From positions 11,645 through 75,644 of the forward strand of contig JAWXCE010000061.1 in the NCBI GenBank assembly GCA_034440495.1: a stretch of 64,000 nt of DNA, given 5' to 3'. The stretch is from JAWXCE01 sp034440495. Lineage in GTDB: Bacteria > Pseudomonadota > Alphaproteobacteria > Rhizobiales > Rhodomicrobiaceae. Below the pieces are notes generated by a model. That model was not told the DNA's origin. It did no database searches and saw only the letters and a list, made by a program, of their open reading frames with translations. Below, piece after piece: positions 1 to 7,688 of this stretch (positions are counted from its first letter, which is position 1; every line of letters starts with the position of its first letter). A program made the position numbers and the translations under genes.

Positions 1-1
1 T

Positions 2-676
2 TTGCGCGATGGTTTGCGCGTCGTCATCGCCGGGCCGCCCAACGCGGGCAAATCCAGCCTTTTGAACGCACTTGCAGGCCGCGACGCGGCCATCGTTTCC
101 GAGGAGGCGGGCACCACACGCGATGTCATCGAAGTGCGGCTTAATCTTGGAGGCTACCCGGTAGTTGTTGCAGATACGGCGGGCATACGAGACGTAGGAG
201 ACAAAGTGGAGCGTGAAGGCATACGCCGCGCCATCGCCGCCGCTACTGAGGCAGACTTGGTCATCTGGCTTTCGGACGCCGCCACGCCATCGCCGCCGCC
301 GAAAGAAATTACAGCGTTCGGCGATAAAGTAGTCGAGGCGAATAGCAAGATCGACCTTGCGCCCGCACAGTACCCGCTTGGACTGTCCGTTCTGAGCGGA
401 GAAGGCATTGAAAGTCTTGTGGAGCGGCTCGCCGAAGAGGCCCGGCGGCTGGCGGGCGGAGCCGAGGACGCCATCATCACGCGCGCCCGTCACCGGGAGG
501 CCTTGCAAGCGGCGCACACGGCGCTGATGGCCTTTCTGGACGGCGATACGGGCGCCGTGGAGATGCGAGCGGAAGATTTGCGGGTTGCGGCTTTCGCGCT
601 TGGGCGGTTGACAGGCCGTGTGGATGTGGAGCATGTGCTTGGCGAAATTTTCTCGCAGTTCTGTATCGGCAAGTGA
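2..676 (+). CDS. mnmE: tRNA modification GTPase MnmE, 3' part
   Basis: Cut by the left window edge, so only about the last 224 residues (G domain and C-terminal helical part) are present. With MnmG this GTPase makes the carboxymethylaminomethyl modification on the wobble uridine of certain tRNAs. Visible are the P-loop GPPNAGKSS, the switch II motif DTAGIR, and the family's C-terminal FCIGK with its terminal cysteine. The G4 motif reads SKID where NKxD is standard; relaxed first residues occur in this family. The usual partner mnmG follows 545 bp downstream, separated by two small ORFs. Codon 2-4 (TTG) is only the first whole codon, not the true start. Confidence 0.95.
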   Translation: MRDGLRVVIAGPPNAGKSSLLNALAGRDAAIVSEEAGTTRDVIEVRLNLGGYPVVVADTAGIRDVGDKVEREGIRRAIAAATEADLVIWLSDAATPSPPPKEITAFGDKVVEANSKIDLAPAQYPLGLSVLSGEGIESLVERLAEEARRLAGGAEDAIITRARHREALQAAHTALMAFLDGDTGAVEMRAEDLRVAAFALGRLTGRVDVEHVLGEIFSQFCIGK

Positions 677-690
677 CATCCCAGCGGCTT

Positions 691-716
691 GGAACCAATA
701 TTCAATCACTGTGGTT
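691..716 (+). promoter_or_regulatory. Candidate EcfG (general stress) promoter
   Basis: GGAAC at 691-695, a 17-bp spacer, then GGTT at 713-716, compared with the alphaproteobacterial EcfG consensus GGAAC-N16/17-CGTT. The first base of the -10 deviates. It lies 26 bp before the ATG at 742 and would drive the small ORF and the DUF3008 gene. A second, perfect copy occurs at 19451-19475. Confidence 0.4.
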
Positions 717-741
717 TCCCAGCAAATCAAGGGAGATCGAT

Positions 742-933
742 ATGCTTACAGGTCAGATACAAAAGCCAAAATCGGTTCGCGACTTTCTTCTGTCTCAGGG
801 CGGCGACAGCAAGTTTCGCAAGATTTCCTGTGCAGCCGAAAATGTCAAAACACCGTTCAATCTGCGCAAGCTGCGAGGCGATACTGCGGCCCGCAAACTG
901 CGATTACCTCTCCCTCATGGTTTTGCAGACTGA
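742..933 (+). CDS. Small hypothetical protein, 63 aa
   Basis: An ATG preceded by a good ribosome binding site (AAGGGAG at 729-735) opens a 63-codon frame beginning MLTGQIQKPKSVRDFLLSQG. It ends at a TGA that overlaps the ATG of the DUF3008 gene (TGATG), an arrangement typical of translational coupling. The protein is basic, with no signal peptide or membrane segment, and I recognise no family. It could instead be a non-functional leader whose translation feeds the downstream gene. Support comes only from the RBS, the overlap and the candidate promoter. Confidence 0.4.
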   Translation: MLTGQIQKPKSVRDFLLSQGGDSKFRKISCAAENVKTPFNLRKLRGDTAARKLRLPLPHGFAD

Positions 934-1145
934 TGCCCGCAAAGTCAAAAAAACAGCAGATGGCGGGCGCAGCTCTTTCCGCCAAACGCGGGGAGGAAAA
1001 GCCATCCGATCTTCAGGGCGCGTCAAAAGAGATGTATGAATCCATGAGCGAGAAGGAACTGGACGACATGGCGTCGGTAAAACGCTCCAAACTACCCGAA
1101 ACCGCTCAAAAGTCGGCGCCGAAAAAGGCCAATAAGAAAGATTGA
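933..1145 (+). CDS. DUF3008 family small protein
   Basis: The 70-aa product begins MPAKSKKQQMAGAALSAKRG and contains KEMYESMSEKELDDMA, which matches the conserved halves of the DUF3008 family of small, highly charged alphaproteobacterial proteins of unknown function. The C-terminus is lysine-rich (SAPKKANKKD). The start is taken at 933, where ATG overlaps the upstream TGA; the same frame runs open further upstream but that part does not look like the family. Family members often sit among stress genes, and the candidate EcfG promoter at 691-716 agrees. It separates mnmE from mnmG, which are usually adjacent. Confidence 0.8.
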   Translation: MPAKSKKQQMAGAALSAKRGEEKPSDLQGASKEMYESMSEKELDDMASVKRSKLPETAQKSAPKKANKKD

Positions 1146-1221
1146 CCTTTTAGGCAGACTGGCTTTGACGCAAGCCCGCGCGAAGACTATCTTCGCGCTA
1201 AACCCCACAGGCTTGCGAAGT

Positions 1222-3087
1222 ATGAACACTCATTTCGACGTTATTGTTATTGGAGGCGGGCACGCTGGCTGCGAAGCTGCCTCCGCCTCCGCGCGTATTG
1301 GCGCCCGTACCGCGTTCATAACGCACAGCTTTAAGACCATCGGCGAGATGTCGTGCAACCCTGCCGTTGGCGGCCTTGGCAAAGGTCATCTGGTGCGCGA
1401 GGTCGATGCGCTTGATGGCTTGATGGGTCGCGTTATCGACAAGGCGGGCATCCAGTTTCGCATGCTGAACAAATCCAAGGGCGCCGCCGTGCAGGGGCCG
1501 CGCGCGCAGGCCGACCGCAAGCTTTATCGCCGCGAAATGCAGGCCGCAATCCGCGCCACTCTAGGGCTTGAAGTGATTTCCAAGCCGGTTGAAGATTTAA
1601 TCGTCGAGAACGGCGCAGTCGCTGGAGTTGTTACTCAAGGCGGCGCCGAGTATCGCGCCGCCGCCGTCGTGGTCACAACGGGCACGTTCCTGAAAGGCGT
1701 CATCCACATCGGCGAAGCGAGGGTCTCCGCTGGCCGCATTGGCGAGGCGCCGTCTATCGGGCTCTCCGACCGTCTTTACGCGCTAGGCCTTCAAATGGGC
1801 CGCTTGAAAACCGGCACCCCCGCCCGCCTCGATGGCCGCACCATCGCCTGGGAGCGGCTGGAGGAGCAGGCGGGCGACGATCCACCCGTACCGTTCTCGT
1901 TCATGACGACGCGCATCGAGACGCGGCAAGTTCCCTGTCATATCACCTATACGACCGAGGAAACGCATAAGCTTATCGCCGCCAACCTGGAGCGCTCGGC
2001 CATGTATGCCGGGCATATCACCGGCGTTGGTCCTCGCTACTGCCCCTCCATTGAGGATAAGGTTGTGCGTTTCCGCGACCGGCAGGCGCATCAGATATTC
2101 CTGGAGCCGGAGGGGCTGGACGACGACACCGTTTATCCGAATGGCATCTCCACCTCATTGCCCGAGGATGTGCAGCGCGCGTTCATCGCGACCATCCCCG
2201 GTCTGGAAAATGCCGCCATCAAACGCTGCGGTTACGCCATTGAGTACGATTACGTCGATCCGCGCGAGCTGACTCCCACGCTAGAGACCAAGCGACTGCC
2301 CGGACTGTTTCTAGCCGGGCAGATCAACGGCACAACGGGATATGAGGAGGCGGCCGGGCAGGGTTTGATCGCGGGCGTTAATGCGGCGCTGCGGGCGGGC
2401 GGTGGTCAACGCCAGTTTGTTGTTTCACGCGCCGACGCTTACCTTGGCGTCATGATCGACGATTTGGTGACGCGCGGCGTCTCCGAGCCATACCGTATGT
2501 TCACCAGCCGCGCCGAGTATCGCCTCAAGCTGCGCGCCGACAACGCCGACGAGCGCCTGACCGCAGTTGGCGAAGCAGTTGGGTGCGTCGGGCCGGATCG
2601 CTCGCAAGTTTTCGGCGTGAAACATGCAGCACGCGCGGAAGGCGCGGCAATGCTCCGCTCGCTAGCGCTAACGCCAGCGGAGGCGGCGCAACACGGTCTT
2701 AACCTCAACCGCGATGGCCGCCGCCGCACGGCTTACGAACTCCTCGCCTTCCCGGACGTGAGCCTCCACCGCTTGTGCGCTATCTGGCCTGAGCTTGGTG
2801 GAATTGATCCCGCCGTGGCATCTGCGCTTGAGATTGACGCTCGCTATGCCGTCTATCTTGATCGCCAGGATGCGAGCGTGGCGGCGCTGCGGCGCGACGA
2901 GGCAATCGCCATTCCGCGCGACTTCAGCTTTGCGATTGCGGGCCTATCGAATGAGATGCGCCAAAAGCTTGAACGCGCGCGCCCGGCGACCGTCGCCCAT
3001 GCCGCGCAAATAGAAGGTGTCACCCCCGCCGCGCTAATGCTGCTTGCCTCGCACTTAAAACGCGCGCCATCCGCTTTGACCGCATAA
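1222..3087 (+). CDS. mnmG: tRNA uridine-5-carboxymethylaminomethyl(34) synthesis enzyme MnmG
   Basis: The 621-aa FAD protein partners with MnmE in modifying U34 of tRNA. The N-terminus FDVIVIGGGHAGCEAA is the FAD dinucleotide-binding loop; the MnmG signatures GEMSCNPAVGGLGKGH and LAGQINGTTGYEEAAGQG are intact, and the length is near the usual 620-630. The frame is open 57 bp further upstream (1165), but those residues are not family-like, so the ATG at 1222 is chosen. Known gene order puts rsmG next; here a Uma2 gene intervenes. Confidence 0.96.
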   Translation: MNTHFDVIVIGGGHAGCEAASASARIGARTAFITHSFKTIGEMSCNPAVGGLGKGHLVREVDALDGLMGRVIDKAGIQFRMLNKSKGAAVQGPRAQADRKLYRREMQAAIRATLGLEVISKPVEDLIVENGAVAGVVTQGGAEYRAAAVVVTTGTFLKGVIHIGEARVSAGRIGEAPSIGLSDRLYALGLQMGRLKTGTPARLDGRTIAWERLEEQAGDDPPVPFSFMTTRIETRQVPCHITYTTEETHKLIAANLERSAMYAGHITGVGPRYCPSIEDKVVRFRDRQAHQIFLEPEGLDDDTVYPNGISTSLPEDVQRAFIATIPGLENAAIKRCGYAIEYDYVDPRELTPTLETKRLPGLFLAGQINGTTGYEEAAGQGLIAGVNAALRAGGGQRQFVVSRADAYLGVMIDDLVTRGVSEPYRMFTSRAEYRLKLRADNADERLTAVGEAVGCVGPDRSQVFGVKHAARAEGAAMLRSLALTPAEAAQHGLNLNRDGRRRTAYELLAFPDVSLHRLCAIWPELGGIDPAVASALEIDARYAVYLDRQDASVAALRRDEAIAIPRDFSFAIAGLSNEMRQKLERARPATVAHAAQIEGVTPAALMLLASHLKRAPSALTA

Positions 3088-3109
3088 GCGACCGTGATAA
3101 GCTCGTGTC

Positions 3110-3658
3110 ATGAGCGAGCCAATAAAGCGCATGAGTGTCGTGGAATTTCTCGACTGGACGATGAGCCAGCCGGGCCGCTATGAGCTTAACGAGGGGTTGC
3201 CTGTCAAGATGCCAGCAGAACGCACCCGCCACTTCCGAGCCAAACTAAAAACAGCCATAGCCCTTCTTGCAGAGGTAAAGAGCGCCGGATTAGATTGCCA
3301 AGTTCTCGCAGACGGCATAGCGGTGGCGGTCGGCGAACGCACGGTATTCGAGCCAGATGCGGTGGTGTATTGCGGCGAGAGACTAAGCGGCGACGCGCTT
3401 CCTTTGCCAAACCCCGTGATTGTCGTGGAAGTGATCTCTCCATCTTCCGAGGCGACGTACACGGGCCGCAAGCTGGCCGGATATTTCAAACTCGAAAGCG
3501 TTCGCCATTATCTCGCTGTCGAGCCAGAAGACGGGTTTCTCACCCACCACGAGCGCCTAGCCGACGGCCGCATTGAAACGCATATTCATGAGCGAGAAGG
3601 CGCGCTTATCCTCGATCCGCCGCGATTGAAGGCGGCGGTCGCGGATTTTCTACCTTAA
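3110..3658 (+). CDS. Uma2 family (DUF820) nuclease-like protein
   Basis: A 182-aa protein of the Uma2/DUF820 family, which has a PD-(D/E)XK restriction-endonuclease-like fold. The expected core is visible: EPDAVVYCG (first acidic residue), VVEVISPSS (E in the second strand), then RKLAGYFKLESVRHYLAVEP carrying the Lys-containing helix and last strand. The biological role of the family is unknown. The ATG at 3110 lies 22 bp after mnmG and the stop overlaps the rsmG start (TAATG), so it is embedded in the mnmG-rsmG operon, an unusual position. A second family member lies at 12501-13124. Confidence 0.85.
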   Translation: MSEPIKRMSVVEFLDWTMSQPGRYELNEGLPVKMPAERTRHFRAKLKTAIALLAEVKSAGLDCQVLADGIAVAVGERTVFEPDAVVYCGERLSGDALPLPNPVIVVEVISPSSEATYTGRKLAGYFKLESVRHYLAVEPEDGFLTHHERLADGRIETHIHEREGALILDPPRLKAAVADFLP

Positions 3659-4293
3659 TGCAGGGCCGCAGCTACGGCCCGGACGACTTTGCGCGCGACT
3701 TCGGCGTTTCACGTGAAACACTCGAACGCCTCAAGCTTTACGAGGCGCTGCTGCGGAAATGGCAGCAGGCGGTCAATCTCGTAGCGCCCTCGACGCTGGA
3801 TGATGTCTGGCGGCGGCATTTCGCCGATAGCGCCCAAGTGGCGGAATTGGCTCCGGATGCGAAAAAATGGGTCGATTTGGGGTCAGGCGCCGGTTTTCCT
3901 GGGCTAGTCATTGCCATCATGACCGCGAATCAGGATTATCGCGAAGTGCATCTTGTCGAGAGTAATAGCAAGAAATGCGCGTTTTTATTCGATGTGGCGC
4001 GGCAGACGGGCGCAAGAGCGGTTGTGCATGATTGCCGCATCGAAGTGGCTACGGCGAAAATTGGAATAATGGATGTTGTAAGCGCCCGCGCCGTGGCGCC
4101 GTTATCAAGTTTACTCGCGTTGTCTCAATCGTTTTTCGTGCGTGAAACGGCCGGGCTGTTCCTTAAAGGTCGCGATGCGCTGGTAGAAGTCGCCGAAGCG
4201 GAAAAGCAATGGCGCTTTCAGTGGAAAACCTCCGCCTCCCGGACTGACAGTCAGGGTCAAATCATCAAGATATGGAATCTAGAATCTAGATAG
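3658..4293 (+). CDS. rsmG: 16S rRNA (guanine(527)-N7)-methyltransferase RsmG
   Basis: The 211-aa protein methylates G527 of 16S rRNA using SAM. The SAM-binding motif VDLGSGAGFPGLVIAI and the following HLVESNSKKCAFL are typical, and the length matches the family. The start ATG overlaps the upstream Uma2 stop by one base. Residues 17-21 (VSRET) are encoded by the parS centromere site, a coincidence seen in many RsmG genes next to parAB. parA follows 12 bp downstream. Confidence 0.95.
   Translation: MQGRSYGPDDFARDFGVSRETLERLKLYEALLRKWQQAVNLVAPSTLDDVWRRHFADSAQVAELAPDAKKWVDLGSGAGFPGLVIAIMTANQDYREVHLVESNSKKCAFLFDVARQTGARAVVHDCRIEVATAKIGIMDVVSARAVAPLSSLLALSQSFFVRETAGLFLKGRDALVEVAEAEKQWRFQWKTSASRTDSQGQIIKIWNLESR
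3705..3720. promoter_or_regulatory. parS: parS centromere site
   Basis: The sequence CGTTTCACGTGAAACA matches the bacterial parS consensus TGTTTCACGTGAAACA at 15 of 16 positions and contains a perfect 14-bp palindrome (3706-3719). It lies within rsmG codons 16-21, about 0.6 kb upstream of parA. ParB loads here and slides along DNA, and ParA then segregates the origin region. I saw no other copy in the window. Confidence 0.93.
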
Positions 4294-4305
4294 GGGTGGG
4301 CGGCG

Positions 4306-5139
4306 ATGAGCAGGTATCCTTCAACATACTCAAACTTACGGGTGCTGGCGGTCGCCAACCAGAAGGGCGGCGTTGGCAAAACCACGACGGCGATTAATCT
4401 GGGTACGGCGCTGGCCACAGCCGGGCAAAAGACGCTGGTGATTGACCTCGATCCACAGGGCAACGCCTCCACGGGGCTTGGCATTTCTGAAGATGACCGG
4501 CCAGTTTCCACCTACGACGTGCTCGCGGGCGCCGCCGCCATGGAGCAGGCGATGATGGAGACGATGATTCCCGGCCTTTACGTCGCTCCTGCTACCCGAG
4601 ATTTGGCGGGTCTGGAGCCGGAGATATCCGCCGCGCCTAATCGCGCGTACTTCCTCCGCGACGCCATCATGTCGCTAAAGGCGTCCGAGCAGGATCGCCC
4701 TGCGAATGACCGTCTCGCTTATGTGCTGATCGATTGCCCACCCTCGCTTAACATCCTGACGTTGAACGCCATGGCGGCGTCGGACTCAGTGCTGGTTCCT
4801 GTGCAATGCGAGTTTTTCGCACTCGAAGGGATCACGCAGCTTAAAGAGACGATCGATTTCGTGCGCGCCAGCCTGAACCCGATGCTCGAAATTCACGGGG
4901 TGGTGTTGACCATGCATGACAGCCGCACGAAGCTGGCGGACGAGGTAGCGACCGAGGTGCGCAGTTTCTTCAAGGAAAAGGTGTTCTCAACGGTTATTCC
5001 CCGCAACGTGGCGGTGGCCGAGGCGCCGTCACACGGTCAGCCCGTGCAGCTTTATAACGTAAAAAGCCCCGGTAGCCGCGCTTACACGGAATTGGCGGCT
5101 GAGATCATTCGCCGCGAAGAAAAAGCGAACGCCGCCTAA
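4306..5139 (+). CDS. parA: Chromosome partitioning ATPase ParA
   Basis: A 277-aa deviant-Walker ParA/Soj ATPase. Residues about 15-33 hold NQKGGVGKTTTAINLG (Walker A with signature lysine), then VIDLDPQGNAST and LIDCPPSLNILT (Walker B region). It drives segregation of ParB-parS complexes. It lies between rsmG and parB, with parS 0.6 kb upstream, so it is the chromosomal and not a plasmid copy. The ATG at 4306 gives about 15 residues before the conserved core, slightly longer than average; a later start is possible. Confidence 0.96.
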   Translation: MSRYPSTYSNLRVLAVANQKGGVGKTTTAINLGTALATAGQKTLVIDLDPQGNASTGLGISEDDRPVSTYDVLAGAAAMEQAMMETMIPGLYVAPATRDLAGLEPEISAAPNRAYFLRDAIMSLKASEQDRPANDRLAYVLIDCPPSLNILTLNAMAASDSVLVPVQCEFFALEGITQLKETIDFVRASLNPMLEIHGVVLTMHDSRTKLADEVATEVRSFFKEKVFSTVIPRNVAVAEAPSHGQPVQLYNVKSPGSRAYTELAAEIIRREEKANAA

Positions 5140-5199
5140 CATCATTTTGCGTCTCGATACTGAATTTGAAGGCATCGCCTTTTTGTCTGCGGGGGACTT

Positions 5200-6105
5200 A
5201 TGAACGCATCTTTACCATCGGCTGCTCAGAAAAATCGCCTTGGCCGCGGCCTTGCATCGCTGATTGGCGATAACGTGCCGGTCAATGGGCGCATTCTCCC
5301 CAACCAGGGTGAGCAGCGCATGGTTCTCATCGACAAGGTAAAGCCCAGCGCATTCAATCCGCGCAAAACTTTCGATGCAACGGAGCTTGACGAGTTGGCC
5401 GCCTCGATCCGTGAACGCGGTCTGGTGCAGCCGCTCGTTGTCCGTCCTATCGGGCCTATGGGTGCCGAATATGAGATCGTCGCGGGCGAACGGCGGTGGC
5501 GCGCGGCCCAGAAAGCGGGGATGCACCTTATCCCTGTCATAGTGCGGGCGCTGACCGATCAGGAATCGCTTGAAATTGCAATTATCGAGAACGTGCAGCG
5601 CGCTGACCTGAACGCCATCGAGGAAGCGACAGGCTACCGCGAGCTTATCAGCCGTTTCGGCTACAAACAGGAAGAACTGGCGGACATCATCGGCAAAAGC
5701 CGCAGCCATCTGGCCAATACGATGCGGTTGCTGAAGCTGCCGGACAGCGTGCAAAAGCTGGTGCGGAACGGCGATTTGAGCGCCGGACACGCGCGCGCAC
5801 TTGTCGGTCGCGAGGATGCGGAGACTGTCGCCAGAGAGATTGTGAAAGACGGCTTGAACGTACGCGATGTCGAGGCGTTATTTCAGGCTAAGAAGCCATC
5901 AGCGTCAAACGGCGGCTCCGGTGGCAATTCTGCGCCGATAACAAAGGATGCCGACACACGCGCCGTTGAGCGCGAAATGTGTGACGCGCTGGGGCTTGCC
6001 GTGACGATTTTACCCGGCGCCAACAATACCGGCGAAATCATCATCCGCTACAAAACGCTCGACCAGTTTGAGGCTGTGCGGGGCCGGCTTATCGCTAGCC
6101 GTTAA
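5200..6105 (+). CDS. parB: Chromosome partitioning protein ParB
   Basis: A 301-aa ParB/Spo0J. The N-terminal LGRGLASLIGD motif (ParA-stimulating region) is followed by FNPRKTFD, the CTP-binding boxes with GERRWRAAQKAG, ENVQRADLNAIEEA, and a helix-turn-helix (YKQEELADIIGKSRSHLANTM). The C-terminal dimerisation region is preceded by a Ser/Gly-rich linker near residues 230-246. It binds parS. A strong RBS (GGGGGAC) precedes the ATG, 60 bp after parA. It ends 3 bp from the convergent holA. Confidence 0.96.
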   Translation: MNASLPSAAQKNRLGRGLASLIGDNVPVNGRILPNQGEQRMVLIDKVKPSAFNPRKTFDATELDELAASIRERGLVQPLVVRPIGPMGAEYEIVAGERRWRAAQKAGMHLIPVIVRALTDQESLEIAIIENVQRADLNAIEEATGYRELISRFGYKQEELADIIGKSRSHLANTMRLLKLPDSVQKLVRNGDLSAGHARALVGREDAETVAREIVKDGLNVRDVEALFQAKKPSASNGGSGGNSAPITKDADTRAVEREMCDALGLAVTILPGANNTGEIIIRYKTLDQFEAVRGRLIASR

Positions 6106-6108
6106 GCC

Positions 6109-7152
6109 TCAGGCGGCTCGGCCCGGCTTTAGCTCGCGAGCCATTTCGGCGATGTGAAGAAGCAGGTGCTCTATCATCGCCTGCTCTATGGCGGCGTTGA
6201 GGCGGCTTGATAGCGTCGTTTGCTGTAATAGAGCGCTTACTTTAGTAAGCCTTTCAAAAGTCCATAATCGAATTTGCGATGAAAATGCACGCTCGGCTTT
6301 GAAGAAAAGCGGTGGGCGTAGTTTCTTTATGGCCATGGCGAACGGTTCTCCGGCATCTATGGCGCCCCGCACGCGCATAAGCCGAAGCAGGTGCATGTTT
6401 AACAGGCTCACCATCGATTGCGCGGCCACGTCTGCACCTACGAGTTTGTCAAACTCGGATAGAACGGTGGCGGCATCTCCCGCAAACGCGGCGTTGATAA
6501 CAGCGTCAGTCGCGCCTTCGAGCACGTCGCCAACAGCCGCTTCGATGGTCTCGGGTGTGATCTCTCCGTCTTTCGCAGCGAAAAGAACGAGCTTTTCCAT
6601 CTCGGCGCGCGCGACTGAAAGGTTTGAGCCCAGCACATCCTTCAGCAGCCTCCCGGTTTCCGGCGACAGTTTGAGGGAAGCTGCGGCGGCCTGCCTCTCC
6701 ACCATGGCCGAAACGCCGTTTACGTCATCGCCATAACAGGGCAGCGCCGCAAGGCGTGGCGCGTTCTCGAAAAGCTGGCGGAGCTTGGAGGTTTTCGGAA
6801 GATTGCCCGCCTCAACGACGAGATATGCGGCGGGCGGCGTGGTGCGCAGCGACTCTTCGATTTCGTCGAGCGGCAAATTTTGCGCCGTCCGCAGCCAGAT
6901 GACTGGCCGCCCGCCAAACATGGGGATGGTGTTGAGTTCAACGCCTATGCGGCCAGGGCTTTGAGATATGTCCTGTTCGCTCAGTCTCAGTATTTCGCCA
7001 GGCGGGCTCGACTTGGCGGTAAGGCTTATCGTTAGCAAGCGCGCGTAGTCCGATATTTGTCCCGGGTCAGTCCCGTGAACTAAATAGCCGCCAGTGTCGT
7101 CTTTGGGAGTTCGAACTGCGCGGGCGACATCGTCAGCTTTGATCGCGACCAT
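6109..7152 (-). CDS. holA: DNA polymerase III subunit delta
   Basis: The 347-aa clamp-loader delta subunit opens the beta sliding clamp. Recognised from overall length, the N-terminal fold with YLVHGTDPGQI, the TTPPAAYLVVEAGNLPKTSKL segment, and the C-terminal helical collar domain. As usual for alphaproteobacterial HolA the sequence is divergent from the E. coli protein. It lies 14 bp downstream of lptE and two genes below leuS, the standard alphaproteobacterial leuS-lptE-holA order, which supports the assignment. Confidence 0.9.
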   Translation of the reverse strand: MVAIKADDVARAVRTPKDDTGGYLVHGTDPGQISDYARLLTISLTAKSSPPGEILRLSEQDISQSPGRIGVELNTIPMFGGRPVIWLRTAQNLPLDEIEESLRTTPPAAYLVVEAGNLPKTSKLRQLFENAPRLAALPCYGDDVNGVSAMVERQAAAASLKLSPETGRLLKDVLGSNLSVARAEMEKLVLFAAKDGEITPETIEAAVGDVLEGATDAVINAAFAGDAATVLSEFDKLVGADVAAQSMVSLLNMHLLRLMRVRGAIDAGEPFAMAIKKLRPPLFFKAERAFSSQIRLWTFERLTKVSALLQQTTLSSRLNAAIEQAMIEHLLLHIAEMARELKPGRAA

Positions 7153-7166
7153 AAGTGCGAGTTTGT

Positions 7167-7688
7167 TTATGCGTTGCCGGAAAGATAGGCACTCAGGCGA
7201 ATTTTGATCGTTTCGGAGATCGTGCGTGCTGCACGGTTTTCTGCGTCGAGTTTGGCGCGCACGTCCGAGAATACCGAGTCGACCTTGTCATAAGCAGCAC
7301 GACCGGCCGCTTTACCAGTAAACACGGTTTTATTGTCTGTAAGATTAATCAGTTTGAAATCCGCGTTGACTTCAACGATCTGGCCCTGCGCATCGCCGTC
7401 TAATCCCACTAGCGTGTTGCGCAGCTCTTCCTTCACGGTGATTTCGAGTTTGTATTTCTGCTTTACGCCGCCATCACCGTTTCCGCCTTGAGCTGCGAAT
7501 AACAGCTCATTGCGGATTTTCTGACCGACACGCCCGGGAACTAGGGCGACATCAACGGACTTCATGGCGTCACTTAAACTGCCGCCGCTTGCTGTTGGGC
7601 CATGCAAAGGTTGAAAACCGCAGCCAGCGCTCGCTGCTGCGAGTAGCGGAACCACGCCCAATGTTCGTATCAGTTTAAGCAACGACAT
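7167..7688 (-). CDS. lptE: LPS-assembly lipoprotein LptE
   Basis: A 173-aa outer-membrane lipoprotein that plugs LptD and helps insert lipopolysaccharide. The signal peptide MSLLKLIRTLGVVPLLAAAS is followed by lipobox ASAGC, with the mature protein starting CGFQPLHG, a hallmark of LptE (CGFxPL). The start at 7688 has RBS AAGGA and overlaps the 3' end of leuS by 14 bp; an in-frame extension to 7712 lacks support. It sits between leuS and holA, as in other alphaproteobacteria. Confidence 0.9.
   Translation of the reverse strand: MSLLKLIRTLGVVPLLAAASAGCGFQPLHGPTASGGSLSDAMKSVDVALVPGRVGQKIRNELLFAAQGGNGDGGVKQKYKLEITVKEELRNTLVGLDGDAQGQIVEVNADFKLINLTDNKTVFTGKAAGRAAYDKVDSVFSDVRAKLDAENRAARTISETIKIRLSAYLSGNA

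Noticed and set aside
1165..1221. Longer mnmG start
   Set aside because: The extra 19 residues are not family-like, and the ATG at 1222 directly precedes the FAD-binding motif.
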